From the NCBI RefSeq assembly GCF_000226955.1, contig NZ_AGFU01000023.1, positions 1-64,000 of the forward strand: DNA of 64,000 nucleotides, read 5' to 3'. Positions within the stretch are counted from its first letter, which is position 1; every line of letters starts with the position of its first letter. Source of the DNA: Sphingomonas elodea ATCC 31461 (GTDB lineage Bacteria; Pseudomonadota; Alphaproteobacteria; Sphingomonadales; Sphingomonadaceae). Position numbers and translations under genes: made by a program. Positions 38,372 to 47,189 of this stretch are shown one piece after another. The notes beneath the pieces are model-generated. The model saw only the letters and a program-made list of their open reading frames with translations. It made no database searches and was not told where the DNA came from.

Positions 38372-38402
38372 CCGGCCCGGTGCGCCCCCAGCACCGGGCC
38401 GG
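38372..38402 (+). other. 5'-UTR hairpin of PEP-CTERM gene
   Basis: CCGGCCCGGTGC (38372-38383) pairs perfectly with GCACCGGGCCGG (38391-38402) across a 7-nt loop, 22 bp before the ATG at 38425. There is no T run, so it is not a terminator; it may stabilise the message or control ribosome access. Confidence 0.6.
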
Positions 38403-38424
38403 TGCCTATACGGGAGAATCAAGC

Positions 38425-39075
38425 ATGCGTACCCTTCTGAGCGCCGCGGCGCTTACCAGCCTTGTCCTCGCCGCCCCGGCGCTGGCGCAGACCCAGACCC
38501 AGACCGTCACCGATGCCACCGGGGACTTCCTCTCGGGCTATACCGGCCCCAAGCTCGCCGATCTCGACGTCACCAGCTTCTCGGTGAGCTATGATTCCGC
38601 GGCCCAGCTGTTCACGCTCGGCACCACCTTTGCCGGCGCCATTACCCCCGGGACGCCCGGCTTCTACGTGTACGGCGTGAACACGGGTGCGGGCGCGATC
38701 CGGCCCTTCGGCGGCATCGGCCAGGGCAATGTGATCTTCGATCAGGCGATCGTGGTGCAGAAGAACGGCACCGGCACGATCGGCGGCACGGCGCTCGACT
38801 CGAACTGGATCGCGATCGCCGGCAACATCCTCACCGTGAAGGTGCCGCTGTCGCTGCTGCCGAGCACCGGCTTCGCGCCGGAGCGGTACGGTTTCAACCT
38901 GTGGCCGCGTTCGGGCGGCGGCAATGCCGGGATCAGCGATTTCGCGCCCGAGAACGCGACGCTTGCCGCCGCGGTGCCCGAGCCGGCGACCTGGGGCATG
39001 CTGGTGATCGGCGCGGGCCTTGCCGGCGGCGCGCTGCGCTATCGCCGCCGCCGCACGACGCTCGCGTTCGGCTGA
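38425..39075 (+). CDS. PEP-CTERM sorting-domain protein
   Basis: The 216-residue secreted protein has a signal peptide (residues 1-22, ending LAQ), a beta-rich middle with no recognised catalytic motif, and a C-terminal sorting signal: VPEPATWGM, a hydrophobic helix and the basic tail RYRRRR. Exosortase-type enzymes recognise this signal for attachment to the envelope or exopolysaccharide. ATG at 38425 follows GGGAGAA. It has its own terminator and an ECF-type promoter matching that of the sigma factor gene downstream, so the two are probably co-regulated. Confidence 0.88.
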   Translation: MRTLLSAAALTSLVLAAPALAQTQTQTVTDATGDFLSGYTGPKLADLDVTSFSVSYDSAAQLFTLGTTFAGAITPGTPGFYVYGVNTGAGAIRPFGGIGQGNVIFDQAIVVQKNGTGTIGGTALDSNWIAIAGNILTVKVPLSLLPSTGFAPERYGFNLWPRSGGGNAGISDFAPENATLAAAVPEPATWGMLVIGAGLAGGALRYRRRRTTLAFG

Positions 39076-39087
39076 GGCCGGTCGCCT

Positions 39088-39127
39088 GCCGGCCGGGAGC
39101 CGCCACGCCCCGGCCGGCACATTTTTT
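39088..39127 (+). terminator. Rho-independent terminator after PEP-CTERM gene
   Basis: GCCGGCCGGG (39088-39097) pairs with CCCGGCCGGC (39109-39118), followed by ACA and six T (39122-39127). It ends just before the next promoter at 39136. Confidence 0.9.
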
Positions 39128-39135
39128 CGGCCATG

Positions 39136-39163
39136 TTGAACCTTCCGCCCCCGGCCCGGCACT
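39136..39163 (+). promoter_or_regulatory. ECF-type promoter upstream of sigma factor gene
   Basis: TTGAACC (39136-39142) and CACT (39160-39163) repeat the element at 38277-38304, including TTCCGCC after the -35 box and CCCG before CACT. Its place 23 bp before the GTG start of the ECF sigma gene suggests autoregulation. Confidence 0.65.
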
Positions 39164-39185
39164 ACAGTGCGAGCGAAGGAGGCGC

Positions 39186-39776
39186 GTGACGCAGATCGAC
39201 CCGCAGGACCGGCAGCCGCCGATGTCGATGCACGAGGAGGAGATGGGCCTCGTCGTCGCCGTGCGCGCGCGCGACTTGCGGGCCTTCGAGCAGCTCTATC
39301 GCCGCTACCAGCCGCGTCTCGCCCGCTTCGTCGGCACGCTGGTGCGCCGCCCGCCGCTGGTGGAGGAGGTGGTCAACGACACGCTGATGGTGCTGTGGCA
39401 GAAGGCGAGCGACTTCACCGGCGCGAGCCGTTTGTCGACCTGGCTGTTCGCCATCGCCTATCGCAAGGCGGTGCGGGCGCGGGTTCGCGACGAGGAACCG
39501 CCCGACGATGCCGGGCTGGCCGAGCTGCCCGACACCGCCGCCGCCGTGGATGCGGCGCTTTCGCAGGATCGCACCCGCCACGCGCTGCGCCGGGCGATGG
39601 CCGGGCTGTCGGCCGAGCATCGCGCGGTTGTGGACCTCACCTATTTTCACGAGATCGGCTATCGCGAGATCGCCGAGATACTGGGGTGCCCGGTGGACAC
39701 GGTGAAGACCCGCATGTTCCACGCGCGGCGCCATCTGCGCCGGGCGATGGCCGGCGAACTGGCGGACTGGATCTGA
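39186..39776 (+). CDS. ECF RNA polymerase sigma factor
   Basis: The 196-residue protein has sigma region 2 (LRAFEQLYRRYQPRLARFV, then WLFAIAYRKAVR) and region 4 (LSAEHRAVVDLTYFHEIGYREIAEIL, VDTVKTRMFHARRHLRR) joined by an acidic linker. The GTG at 39186 has AAGGAGG only 3 nt upstream, which is tight; ATGs at 39222 and 39228 are possible alternatives without a clear ribosome site. It heads an operon with an anti-sigma factor, a subtilase and an outer-membrane protein. Confidence 0.9.
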   Translation: MTQIDPQDRQPPMSMHEEEMGLVVAVRARDLRAFEQLYRRYQPRLARFVGTLVRRPPLVEEVVNDTLMVLWQKASDFTGASRLSTWLFAIAYRKAVRARVRDEEPPDDAGLAELPDTAAAVDAALSQDRTRHALRRAMAGLSAEHRAVVDLTYFHEIGYREIAEILGCPVDTVKTRMFHARRHLRRAMAGELADWI

Positions 39777-39778
39777 CG

Positions 39779-40399
39779 ATGGGCGACCTTCACCATTTGC
39801 GCGGCGACCCGCACGAGGCGACGCAGCAGCTGCTGCCCTGGTATGTGACCGGCGCGATCGAGCCCGGCGACCGGCTGCTCGTCGAGACGCATCTCCCTCA
39901 GTGCGAGGCATGCCGTGCCGAGCTCGCCGCCGAGCGACGCCTGCGCCTCGCGGTCGCCGATCTGCCCGCCGCCGCGCCGGGCGGGTGGGAGCGACTGGTC
40001 GCCGATCTTGCCGAGCCCGCGCCGCCGCAGCGCCTGCCCCGCCGCTTCGTGGTGAACGCCGGATGGATGCTGGGCGCGCAGGCGGCGCTGTTGCTGCTGG
40101 GCATCGGCGTCGTGCTCCAGTTTCGCCAGCCGGCCGTGCCGAGCGCGGGCGCGTACCATGCGCTCGGGGCTCCCGAGGCGCGCCCTGCCGGCAACATCCT
40201 GGTGATGTTCGCGCCGGACACCCGCGAGGCGGCGCTGCGGCAGACGATCGCGGCGTCCAACGCACGGCTGGTCGACGGACCGACGGCCGCGGGTGCCTAT
40301 CTGCTCGCCATCGCGCCCGAGCAGCGGCGTGCCGCCATCGCCCGGCTGCGCGCGGCGCCGGGGGTGGTGATGGTCCAGCCCATCGATCCCGCGCCATGA
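39779..40399 (+). CDS. Membrane anti-sigma factor with periplasmic prodomain-like region
   Basis: The 206-residue protein has an N-terminal zinc-finger anti-sigma domain (His38, Cys42, Cys45; an upstream His12 is the likely fourth ligand), a single membrane helix at about 92-113 and a periplasmic region 114-206. Residues 138-204 (from NILVMFAPDT to VVMVQPI) resemble an I9/subtilisin-prodomain and, in layout, residues 29-119 of the subtilase encoded next. It starts 2 bp after the sigma stop and overlaps the protease gene by 4 nt. It should hold the sigma factor at the membrane until a periplasmic signal destroys it. Confidence 0.85.
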   Translation: MGDLHHLRGDPHEATQQLLPWYVTGAIEPGDRLLVETHLPQCEACRAELAAERRLRLAVADLPAAAPGGWERLVADLAEPAPPQRLPRRFVVNAGWMLGAQAALLLLGIGVVLQFRQPAVPSAGAYHALGAPEARPAGNILVMFAPDTREAALRQTIAASNARLVDGPTAAGAYLLAIAPEQRRAAIARLRAAPGVVMVQPIDPAP

Positions 40400-41586
40400 G
40401 GGGGCTGGCGGCGCTGCTGCTCGCCCTGGCCCTGCTCGTCGCCGCGCCGGCGACGGCGGAGGAGGCGCCGGGTGGCGCGCGCATTCTGGTAATGCTCCGC
40501 CTCGCCCCGCCGCACTTTCGCGCCGGCAGCGGCTATGGCGGCGGCTATGGCGAGGACGGTTCGGCGGCAGGGCGGCGGCGGATCGCGGCGGCGGTCGCGC
40601 GACGGAACGGTCTGCAACTCGCCGGCAACTGGCCGATGCCGATGATCGGTATCGATTGTTTCATCATGGCCGTCCCCGCCGACCGATCGGCGGCGACGGT
40701 TGCCGCCCAGGTCGCGCGCGACAGCGCCGTGGAATGGTCCGAGCCGATCTCGACCTTCGAGGCGCAGGGACGAGCAGGCCCCAATGATCCGCTCTATCCC
40801 GCCCAGCCTACCGCGCGGGCATGGCACCTTTCCGCCCTGCACCGGGTCGCGACGGGACGGGGCGCGCGCGTCGCGGTGATCGACAGCAAGGTGGATGCCC
40901 GGCACCCCGACCTTGCCGGCCAGGTCGGCGTCGCGAGGGATTTCGTCGGCGAAGGCGCCGTTCCGGCCGAGAACCACGGCACCGGCATCGCCGGGGTGAT
41001 CGCGGCGCGGGCGAACAACGGCGTCGGCATCGTCGGCATCGCGCCCGCCGCGTCGCTGCTCGCGCTGCGGGCCTGTCGGCAGGAAGGCGCCGGCGCCACG
41101 GCCGTGACCCTGTGCGACAGCCTCAGCCTTGCCCGGGCGGTGAGCTTCGCGGTGGAGCAGCGCGCCGACGTGATCAACCTCAGCCTCAGCGGACCGCCCA
41201 GCCGGCTGCTGGAGACGCTGCTGCGGGCCGGGCTGGATCGCGGCGCGATGGTGGTGGCGGCGGTCGACCCCCGGCTGCCCGGCGGCGGCTTCCCCGCGTC
41301 CATGCCCGGCGTGGTCGCGGTGGCCGAGGCGCCCGCGGGCAGCGCCTATGTCGCCCCCGGGCGGGATATCCCCACCGCCCAGCCGGGCGGCCGCTGGTCG
41401 CTGGTGAACGGGTCCTCCTATGCCGCGGCGCAGGTCAGCGGCCTGCTGGCACTGCGGCGCGAACATGATGCCAAGCCGGGCAGACGCGCCATGCCCGCAT
41501 CTGCTAGGCCCGGCGGCGGAGAGATCGATGCCTGTGCGACCGTGGTGGGGAAGGAAGGCTGTCCGGCGGACGTGGCGCGCCGATAG
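40396..41586 (+). CDS. S8 (subtilisin-like) serine peptidase
   Basis: The 396-residue protein has a signal peptide (1-21), a prodomain-like segment (about 28-120) and a compact subtilase domain with catalytic Asp163 (VAVIDSKVDARHPDL), His194 (NHGTGIAG) and Ser341 (NGSSYAAAQVSG). The motif around the Ser departs from the common GTSMA-PHV, but the triad is complete. It is translationally coupled to the anti-sigma gene (ATGA). It may process the anti-sigma factor or be held inactive by it. The end overlaps the next gene by 59 nt. Confidence 0.88.
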   Translation: MRGLAALLLALALLVAAPATAEEAPGGARILVMLRLAPPHFRAGSGYGGGYGEDGSAAGRRRIAAAVARRNGLQLAGNWPMPMIGIDCFIMAVPADRSAATVAAQVARDSAVEWSEPISTFEAQGRAGPNDPLYPAQPTARAWHLSALHRVATGRGARVAVIDSKVDARHPDLAGQVGVARDFVGEGAVPAENHGTGIAGVIAARANNGVGIVGIAPAASLLALRACRQEGAGATAVTLCDSLSLARAVSFAVEQRADVINLSLSGPPSRLLETLLRAGLDRGAMVVAAVDPRLPGGGFPASMPGVVAVAEAPAGSAYVAPGRDIPTAQPGGRWSLVNGSSYAAAQVSGLLALRREHDAKPGRRAMPASARPGGGEIDACATVVGKEGCPADVARR

Positions 41587-42289
41587 CGGTCGGGCAGTGG
41601 CGGCGGCGATGCTCCTGCTCGTCGCGGGGCTTGCCGCCGGGGATGCGCATGCCCAGTGGAGCGGCGAAGTCTCCGCGACCAGCGACGAGCGCTGGCGCGG
41701 CCGAAGCCTCAGTGCCGGGCGGCCGGCGGCGACGCTGTCGCTCGGCTATGACGATCGCTCCGGCGTCTATGTCGATGCCTCCACCACGGTCGCGGCGCTG
41801 CGCAGCGGACTGGACCTCGTGTCGGCCGGCGTCGATGCGGGCTATGCCCGGCGGCTGCGGAACGGGCTCGTCCTCGACCTGGGCCTTACGCGGCGGGAGT
41901 TTCGCGGGGCCGGATCGGGCGCGAGCGGTTCCGGCTATACCGAGCTGTATCTGGGGGCGAGCGGCCGCAGCCTGGCCGCGCGGGTGCTCTATTCGCCCGA
42001 TTATCTCCGGCACGGCGTCCACACGCTGTACGGCACCCTAGACGGCGTGGCGCGGCCAGCGACGGGGTGGCGCCTGCTCGGCCATGCCGGGCTGATGACG
42101 GTGCTGCGCCAGCGCCCCTGGGGGGGCATGGCGCGTACCCAGTTCGACTATAGCCTCGGCGTGGCGAGGCAGCTCGGCAGGGTCGATGCCCGGCTCGCCT
42201 GGGGCGACGGCATGCCGGGCAAGGACTATGACGGCGCCCGCGCGCGGAGCCGCCAGGCCGTGACCCTCTCGGCGTCGATCGGCTTCTAG
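41528..42289 (+). CDS. Outer-membrane barrel protein (TorF/Gcw_chp-like putative porin)
   Basis: The 253-residue protein has an N-terminal basic stretch, a signal peptide ending DAHAQ (about residue 39) and a barrel starting WSGEVSATSDERWRGRSLSAGRPA, a pattern of the TorF-type putative porins, ending in SASIGF. The ATG at 41528 is preceded by GGAGAG and lies inside the 3' end of the protease gene. As last gene of the ECF operon it may be an envelope component induced under the stress the sigma factor senses. Its stop interlocks (CTAG) with the convergent gene. Confidence 0.75.
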   Translation: MPVRPWWGRKAVRRTWRADSGRAVAAAMLLLVAGLAAGDAHAQWSGEVSATSDERWRGRSLSAGRPAATLSLGYDDRSGVYVDASTTVAALRSGLDLVSAGVDAGYARRLRNGLVLDLGLTRREFRGAGSGASGSGYTELYLGASGRSLAARVLYSPDYLRHGVHTLYGTLDGVARPATGWRLLGHAGLMTVLRQRPWGGMARTQFDYSLGVARQLGRVDARLAWGDGMPGKDYDGARARSRQAVTLSASIGF

Positions 42290-45200
42290 CGGTCCAGGCG
42301 GACCCGGTTGTTGTGCAGCGTCACCTCCGGTGCATCGCCGGGAAGGGCGACGCGGACCTCGGTCGGGGTGGTCGGGCTCGCAAGCCGCACCTGCACCGTC
42401 GCCGCGCGCGGGGTGAGGTCGGCCGGCGCCTGCAGGGCCGGCACCGTCGCGCGGCCGAGTTCGCCGGACGCGCCGGAGACGATTAGCGTGCCGCCCGTCG
42501 TCGCCGCATGGCCGAGGCTGTGGACGGTAACCGTCACGCTTCGCCCGCGCACCACCACGTCGTCGCGGCCGATGCCGAGATCGGGGCGCAGCTCGACCGG
42601 GTCGCCGGCCCGTTCCAGCGCGAAGGTCCAGCGGCTGGCCCCTGCCGGGAAGCGGATCGCCACGTCGCTCGACCGGCCGAGATCGAGCGTCTTCACCGCA
42701 CCGTCCGGACCGCGCATCGTCCAGCGGCCTGCGGTGACGTTCCAGGTCGTCATCGTGGCATCCTGCGCCATGCTGCTGGTGTTGAACGCCTCCACCGTGA
42801 AGCCGGTGGGCGTCGCGCCCGGCACCAGCAGCGCGACCTGCTCGGCGGCCTCGTCCCGGGCGAAGCGCCAGCTCACCGCATTGCCCGGATAGGTCTGGTT
42901 GCGGCGGAGCGCGATGCCGCCCAGCCGTTCGCGCTGGAGCCACTGGTTCTCGCTCTCGACGCGATCGGTCCACCAATGGCCTTCGGTCATCATGGTGAGC
43001 CGCGCCGTCTTTTCCTGGATCGCTGCCTCGTGCAGCGGCACCAGCCCCGCCGGATCGCCGCTGCGCGTCCAGGCGGCGATCCGTGCCGCCTCGCTATCGC
43101 CCTTGGCCGCGACCATCGCCTTGGTCTCGGGCAGCACCGCGCCATTCTCGTTGATCTCGCCGATCGCGCCGGGCCTGGCCTGAAGCGGGCGGAGATACTT
43201 CGCGTCGCCGGTGAAGCGGTACGCGCTCCACGCGGTCTGAAGCGGCGTGCTCACGCCGCCACCGTCGCCGACGCGCGTCGCATCGGTGCGCCAGTTGATC
43301 TCGTTGGGGAAGCTCCAGCGACCCTCGCCGTCCTGCTTGCCGTGCGCCAGCCAGCCATCGGCGAGCCCGGTCACCAGTCGCCGCGCGCTGGGGCTCGCGT
43401 TGAACACGCCGAGCAGGATCGGCGCGTGCATCACCGTGTAGCTGTACGGCTTCTGCCACTCGAACGCGCCTTCGCGGTACATCTTGCGCGCGCCGTACCA
43501 GTTGCTGGCGAAGTGGAGGTGCCCGGCCGGATTGGGCAGGATCACCTTGCCCAGCGCGCGCGTGGTGGCGAACAGCCGCTCGACGGTCCTGGGCTCGCCC
43601 CAGTTGAGGTAGAGGCGCGCCGCATCGGCGTTCAGCCCCTCCTCATAGGCGTGGAGTTCGTCCGTGGTGATATAGCCGAGGCCGTCGACGATCATGCCGT
43701 TGCGATAGGCTGCATCGTCGAGCGCGCGCAGCGAAGCGTTCACCTTGTCCGGGATCACCCCCATCAGCGCGAGGCCGGGCCACTGCGCCATCAGATCGGA
43801 ATCGTCGCTGATCCCGCCGCCGAAATCGCCGTACGGCACCTGGCGATTGTCGATCCACCATTCGACGAAGCGGCGGGTGAGCGCCAGGTCCTGCAGCTGC
43901 CGCGCCGCCCAGGCGGGGACGCCGGCGGGGAGGGGCGGCAGGGCCCCGGCGGGCATGTTCTCGGGCCGATAGTCGATATCCGCCCAATAGGCCCGCATCG
44001 CCTTGTTCTCGGGATCGACGCGGAGCAGGTCGCTCGCATCGCCGCGCACCCGGCGATAGAGCGCGGCGCGCTCGGACGAAGTGTGCTCCTCGACCAGGAA
44101 GCCCCAATTGTCCTTCACCTGATTGAAGCGATCGGCGACATGCTCCGGCAGCGCCTCGGCACGCGGCTTGAAGACCAGGCGGATCTCGGCGCCGTCCAGC
44201 GCGTCTGCATCGAAGTCCGGCGCGGCGGAAGCGACCGTCAGGAACAGGCTGTCGTCGCTGAGGATCCGGTCGCGCAGGTCGAGCCACAGCGTCCGCGCCT
44301 CGCCAGGGCGGACCGATACCGACAGGTCGAGCATGTCGCGCTGCGGCCAGATCGGATCATGGACGCGGATGTTGAGCGGGATCAGCCCCTGCGCATCGGG
44401 CGTGGCGCGCAGCGCGGGCAGGTCGATCGCGATGCCGTCCAGCCCGTCATGCAGGTTGCGCCACCCATAGTTGAACGCGCGCGCCAGCGGCTGGTCGGGC
44501 GGGGCCTGGTTGAGGTTCGAGGGAATGAGGATGTGGACGATCGGCTTGGGGCTGGCCGGACGCACGGCCGCGCCGCTATCCCCCGCCGCCCCGGCGCCGA
44601 CCGCGGCGCGGACGCCCGATTTGGGCATGGCGAGGACGGTGCTGCGCTCGTCGGGGGCGAAGCGACCGGCGATATAGCGGTTGAGCCCGTCCAGCGCGGC
44701 GAGATTGGCGGCGGCCTTGGCATTGACCCGGTAGCTGAGCTTGAAGCTGCCTTCGGGCTCGGATGCGCCGTCGATTCTGTAGGCCCAGACCTCCTGGATC
44801 GGCTGCTCCTGCATCACATTGGTGAAGCGGAGCACGCCGCCCTTGTGCTCGGCCAGCGCATCGACCGAGCGGACCACGCCCTTCGTGCGATCCGCCAGCT
44901 TGGCGAACTGCGCCCCATCCGCCGACCAGGCGAGGTCACCGTACGCGGCGCCGCGGATCTCCACCCGGTTGAACGCCTCGCCGGCAGGAACGGTCAGCGT
45001 ATAGGTCTTGCCGCCCTCGACATAGGTGTTCCAGTCGGGCAGCTCGAAATAATCGTCGCGGCCGGGCAGGCGCGAGCGGTTGTAGACGCCGGGCCAGGTC
45101 GTCTCGGCGATGCCGTCCACGCCCTTCCACATCCATTGCTTCTGGTCGCGCGCATCGGCGAACTCGACCTTGCGGACGCGGGTGACCTTTTCGGCGAGGA

Positions 45201-46017
45201 CCGGCGGCGCGGCCCTGTCCCAACCATAGCGATGGAGCCAGGCGGCGCGCTCGGCAGCGGTGTCGCGCGCAGGGGCCGCGCCGGGCAGCCCGCGCGCGGC
45301 AAGCGCGGCGACGTCGGCCGCACCGAGCATCCGGTCGTAGACGCGGATCTCGTCCAGGTCGCTGCCGCGCATGAAGTTGTAGCGGCTCTGCACCTGGTGC
45401 GGGCTGATCACCCGGCCGGCCATGCCGAACTGGTCGAGCCCGGAATCGAGATCGGCGACCTGGTTGCGGCGGGCAACTTCGCGTCCGTTGAGGAACAGCC
45501 GCACGCCGATGGTCTCGTCCCAGGCAAAGGCGAGGTGCTGCCATTCCTCGGGCGACGGGACCCGATCGAGCCGGAAAGAGACGCGGATGCGCGAAAGATT
45601 GGCATCGGTGACGAAGGCGTCGAAGCCGTGGCCGTTCCAGTCGATCCGCAGGAACGCCATGTCCCAGCTCGAATGGTCGGCGAAGCCGGCGCGGAAGAGC
45701 ACGAAGGGCGCCTCGCCCAGCGGGGTGCGGGCGCGCCAGAAGAAGGCGAGGGTGCCGCGCTGCGCACGCATGTTGCCGGGGGCGTTCCAGGCGACATAGC
45801 CTTCGTCCGCCCAGCGCGCCGCGCCGCCGATCGCGCCGTCGGGCGTGACGGTGACGCCCGAGCGGAAATTGGGGACCGGATCCCCGGCCGCGATATCGGC
45901 GGTCAGGCTCTTGTCGGCGGAAAGATGGAAAAGGAGGCCGTCTTCGCGGGCGGCGGGCTGGGCAAGGGCGGGCGCGGCGACGGCAAGTGCCCAGATCGAA
46001 ATGCCCCAACGCCGCAT
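42286..46017 (-). CDS. Large secreted LamG-type protein, putative carbohydrate-active enzyme
   Basis: The 1243-residue protein has a signal peptide (MRRWGISIWALAVAAPALAQ). Residues about 25-230 form a LamG/concanavalin-like lectin domain (LFLNGREVA, DLDEIRVYDRML). A middle beta-rich region (about 260-640, with discoidin-like traits) leads to an alpha-helical segment (about 680-1000: WWIDNRQVPYGDFGGGISDDSD, ASNWYGARKMYREGAFEWQKPYSYTVMHAP) like an (alpha/alpha) toroid of polysaccharide lyases or hydrolases. The C-terminus (about 1050-1243) is beta-sandwich. I do not recognise a named family. It probably acts on a polysaccharide; no partner transporter is adjacent. Confidence 0.72.
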   Translation of the reverse strand: MRRWGISIWALAVAAPALAQPAAREDGLLFHLSADKSLTADIAAGDPVPNFRSGVTVTPDGAIGGAARWADEGYVAWNAPGNMRAQRGTLAFFWRARTPLGEAPFVLFRAGFADHSSWDMAFLRIDWNGHGFDAFVTDANLSRIRVSFRLDRVPSPEEWQHLAFAWDETIGVRLFLNGREVARRNQVADLDSGLDQFGMAGRVISPHQVQSRYNFMRGSDLDEIRVYDRMLGAADVAALAARGLPGAAPARDTAAERAAWLHRYGWDRAAPPVLAEKVTRVRKVEFADARDQKQWMWKGVDGIAETTWPGVYNRSRLPGRDDYFELPDWNTYVEGGKTYTLTVPAGEAFNRVEIRGAAYGDLAWSADGAQFAKLADRTKGVVRSVDALAEHKGGVLRFTNVMQEQPIQEVWAYRIDGASEPEGSFKLSYRVNAKAAANLAALDGLNRYIAGRFAPDERSTVLAMPKSGVRAAVGAGAAGDSGAAVRPASPKPIVHILIPSNLNQAPPDQPLARAFNYGWRNLHDGLDGIAIDLPALRATPDAQGLIPLNIRVHDPIWPQRDMLDLSVSVRPGEARTLWLDLRDRILSDDSLFLTVASAAPDFDADALDGAEIRLVFKPRAEALPEHVADRFNQVKDNWGFLVEEHTSSERAALYRRVRGDASDLLRVDPENKAMRAYWADIDYRPENMPAGALPPLPAGVPAWAARQLQDLALTRRFVEWWIDNRQVPYGDFGGGISDDSDLMAQWPGLALMGVIPDKVNASLRALDDAAYRNGMIVDGLGYITTDELHAYEEGLNADAARLYLNWGEPRTVERLFATTRALGKVILPNPAGHLHFASNWYGARKMYREGAFEWQKPYSYTVMHAPILLGVFNASPSARRLVTGLADGWLAHGKQDGEGRWSFPNEINWRTDATRVGDGGGVSTPLQTAWSAYRFTGDAKYLRPLQARPGAIGEINENGAVLPETKAMVAAKGDSEAARIAAWTRSGDPAGLVPLHEAAIQEKTARLTMMTEGHWWTDRVESENQWLQRERLGGIALRRNQTYPGNAVSWRFARDEAAEQVALLVPGATPTGFTVEAFNTSSMAQDATMTTWNVTAGRWTMRGPDGAVKTLDLGRSSDVAIRFPAGASRWTFALERAGDPVELRPDLGIGRDDVVVRGRSVTVTVHSLGHAATTGGTLIVSGASGELGRATVPALQAPADLTPRAATVQVRLASPTTPTEVRVALPGDAPEVTLHNNRVRLDR

Positions 46018-46135
46018 ATGGTCCCTCCCAACCCGTTGTTTTGCCGGGCCGTCCGCGCTGCATGGTCGCGAACATCCCCGTTGCTGACACCGGTAGCAAC
46101 TCGGGAGGCGGATGCCAATGGGGCGGCAGCGATCC

Positions 46136-46348
46136 TTAGCGGCGGCTGCCGAGCAGTGCGAGCTCGGCCACGCGCAGGCTGAGCTGGTCCGGTCCGTCCG
46201 TCGCCCCCCAGGCGAAGGCAGGACGGTCGCTCCCCAGGTCGGCGCGCACCCGCTCGGCGACGCGCGCGAGCTCGCCCGGCGTGGGCGGCCGCCCCTCGGC
46301 GATGCAGGCGATCACCTCCGGTGCGATCGTGCTTGGCATGGCGAACAT
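46136..46348 (-). CDS. Small hypothetical protein
   Basis: A 70-residue frame starts at an ATG with GGGAGGGGAAGG just upstream on the minus strand and runs to the Arg-rich end LALLGSRR. It is divergent from the ABC ATPase gene (106 bp between starts). The sequence, APEVIACIAEGRPPTPGELA and onward, is mildly amphipathic without signal peptide or membrane segment. Codon use fits the neighbours. I recognise no family; it could be a chance frame. No other gene is supported in 46018-46454. Confidence 0.45.
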   Translation of the reverse strand: MFAMPSTIAPEVIACIAEGRPPTPGELARVAERVRADLGSDRPAFAWGATDGPDQLSLRVAELALLGSRR

Positions 46349-46454
46349 CCTTCCCCTCCCGGCATTCTGGCGGAAGCTGGGGACGAACGAACGCCGAAAA
46401 AGGTCCATAACGGCGCGCTTGCGACGAAGCGCGCCGTCGCTAGGATCAGTGCCG

Positions 46455-47185
<731 letters not shown>

Positions 47186-47189
<4 letters not shown>

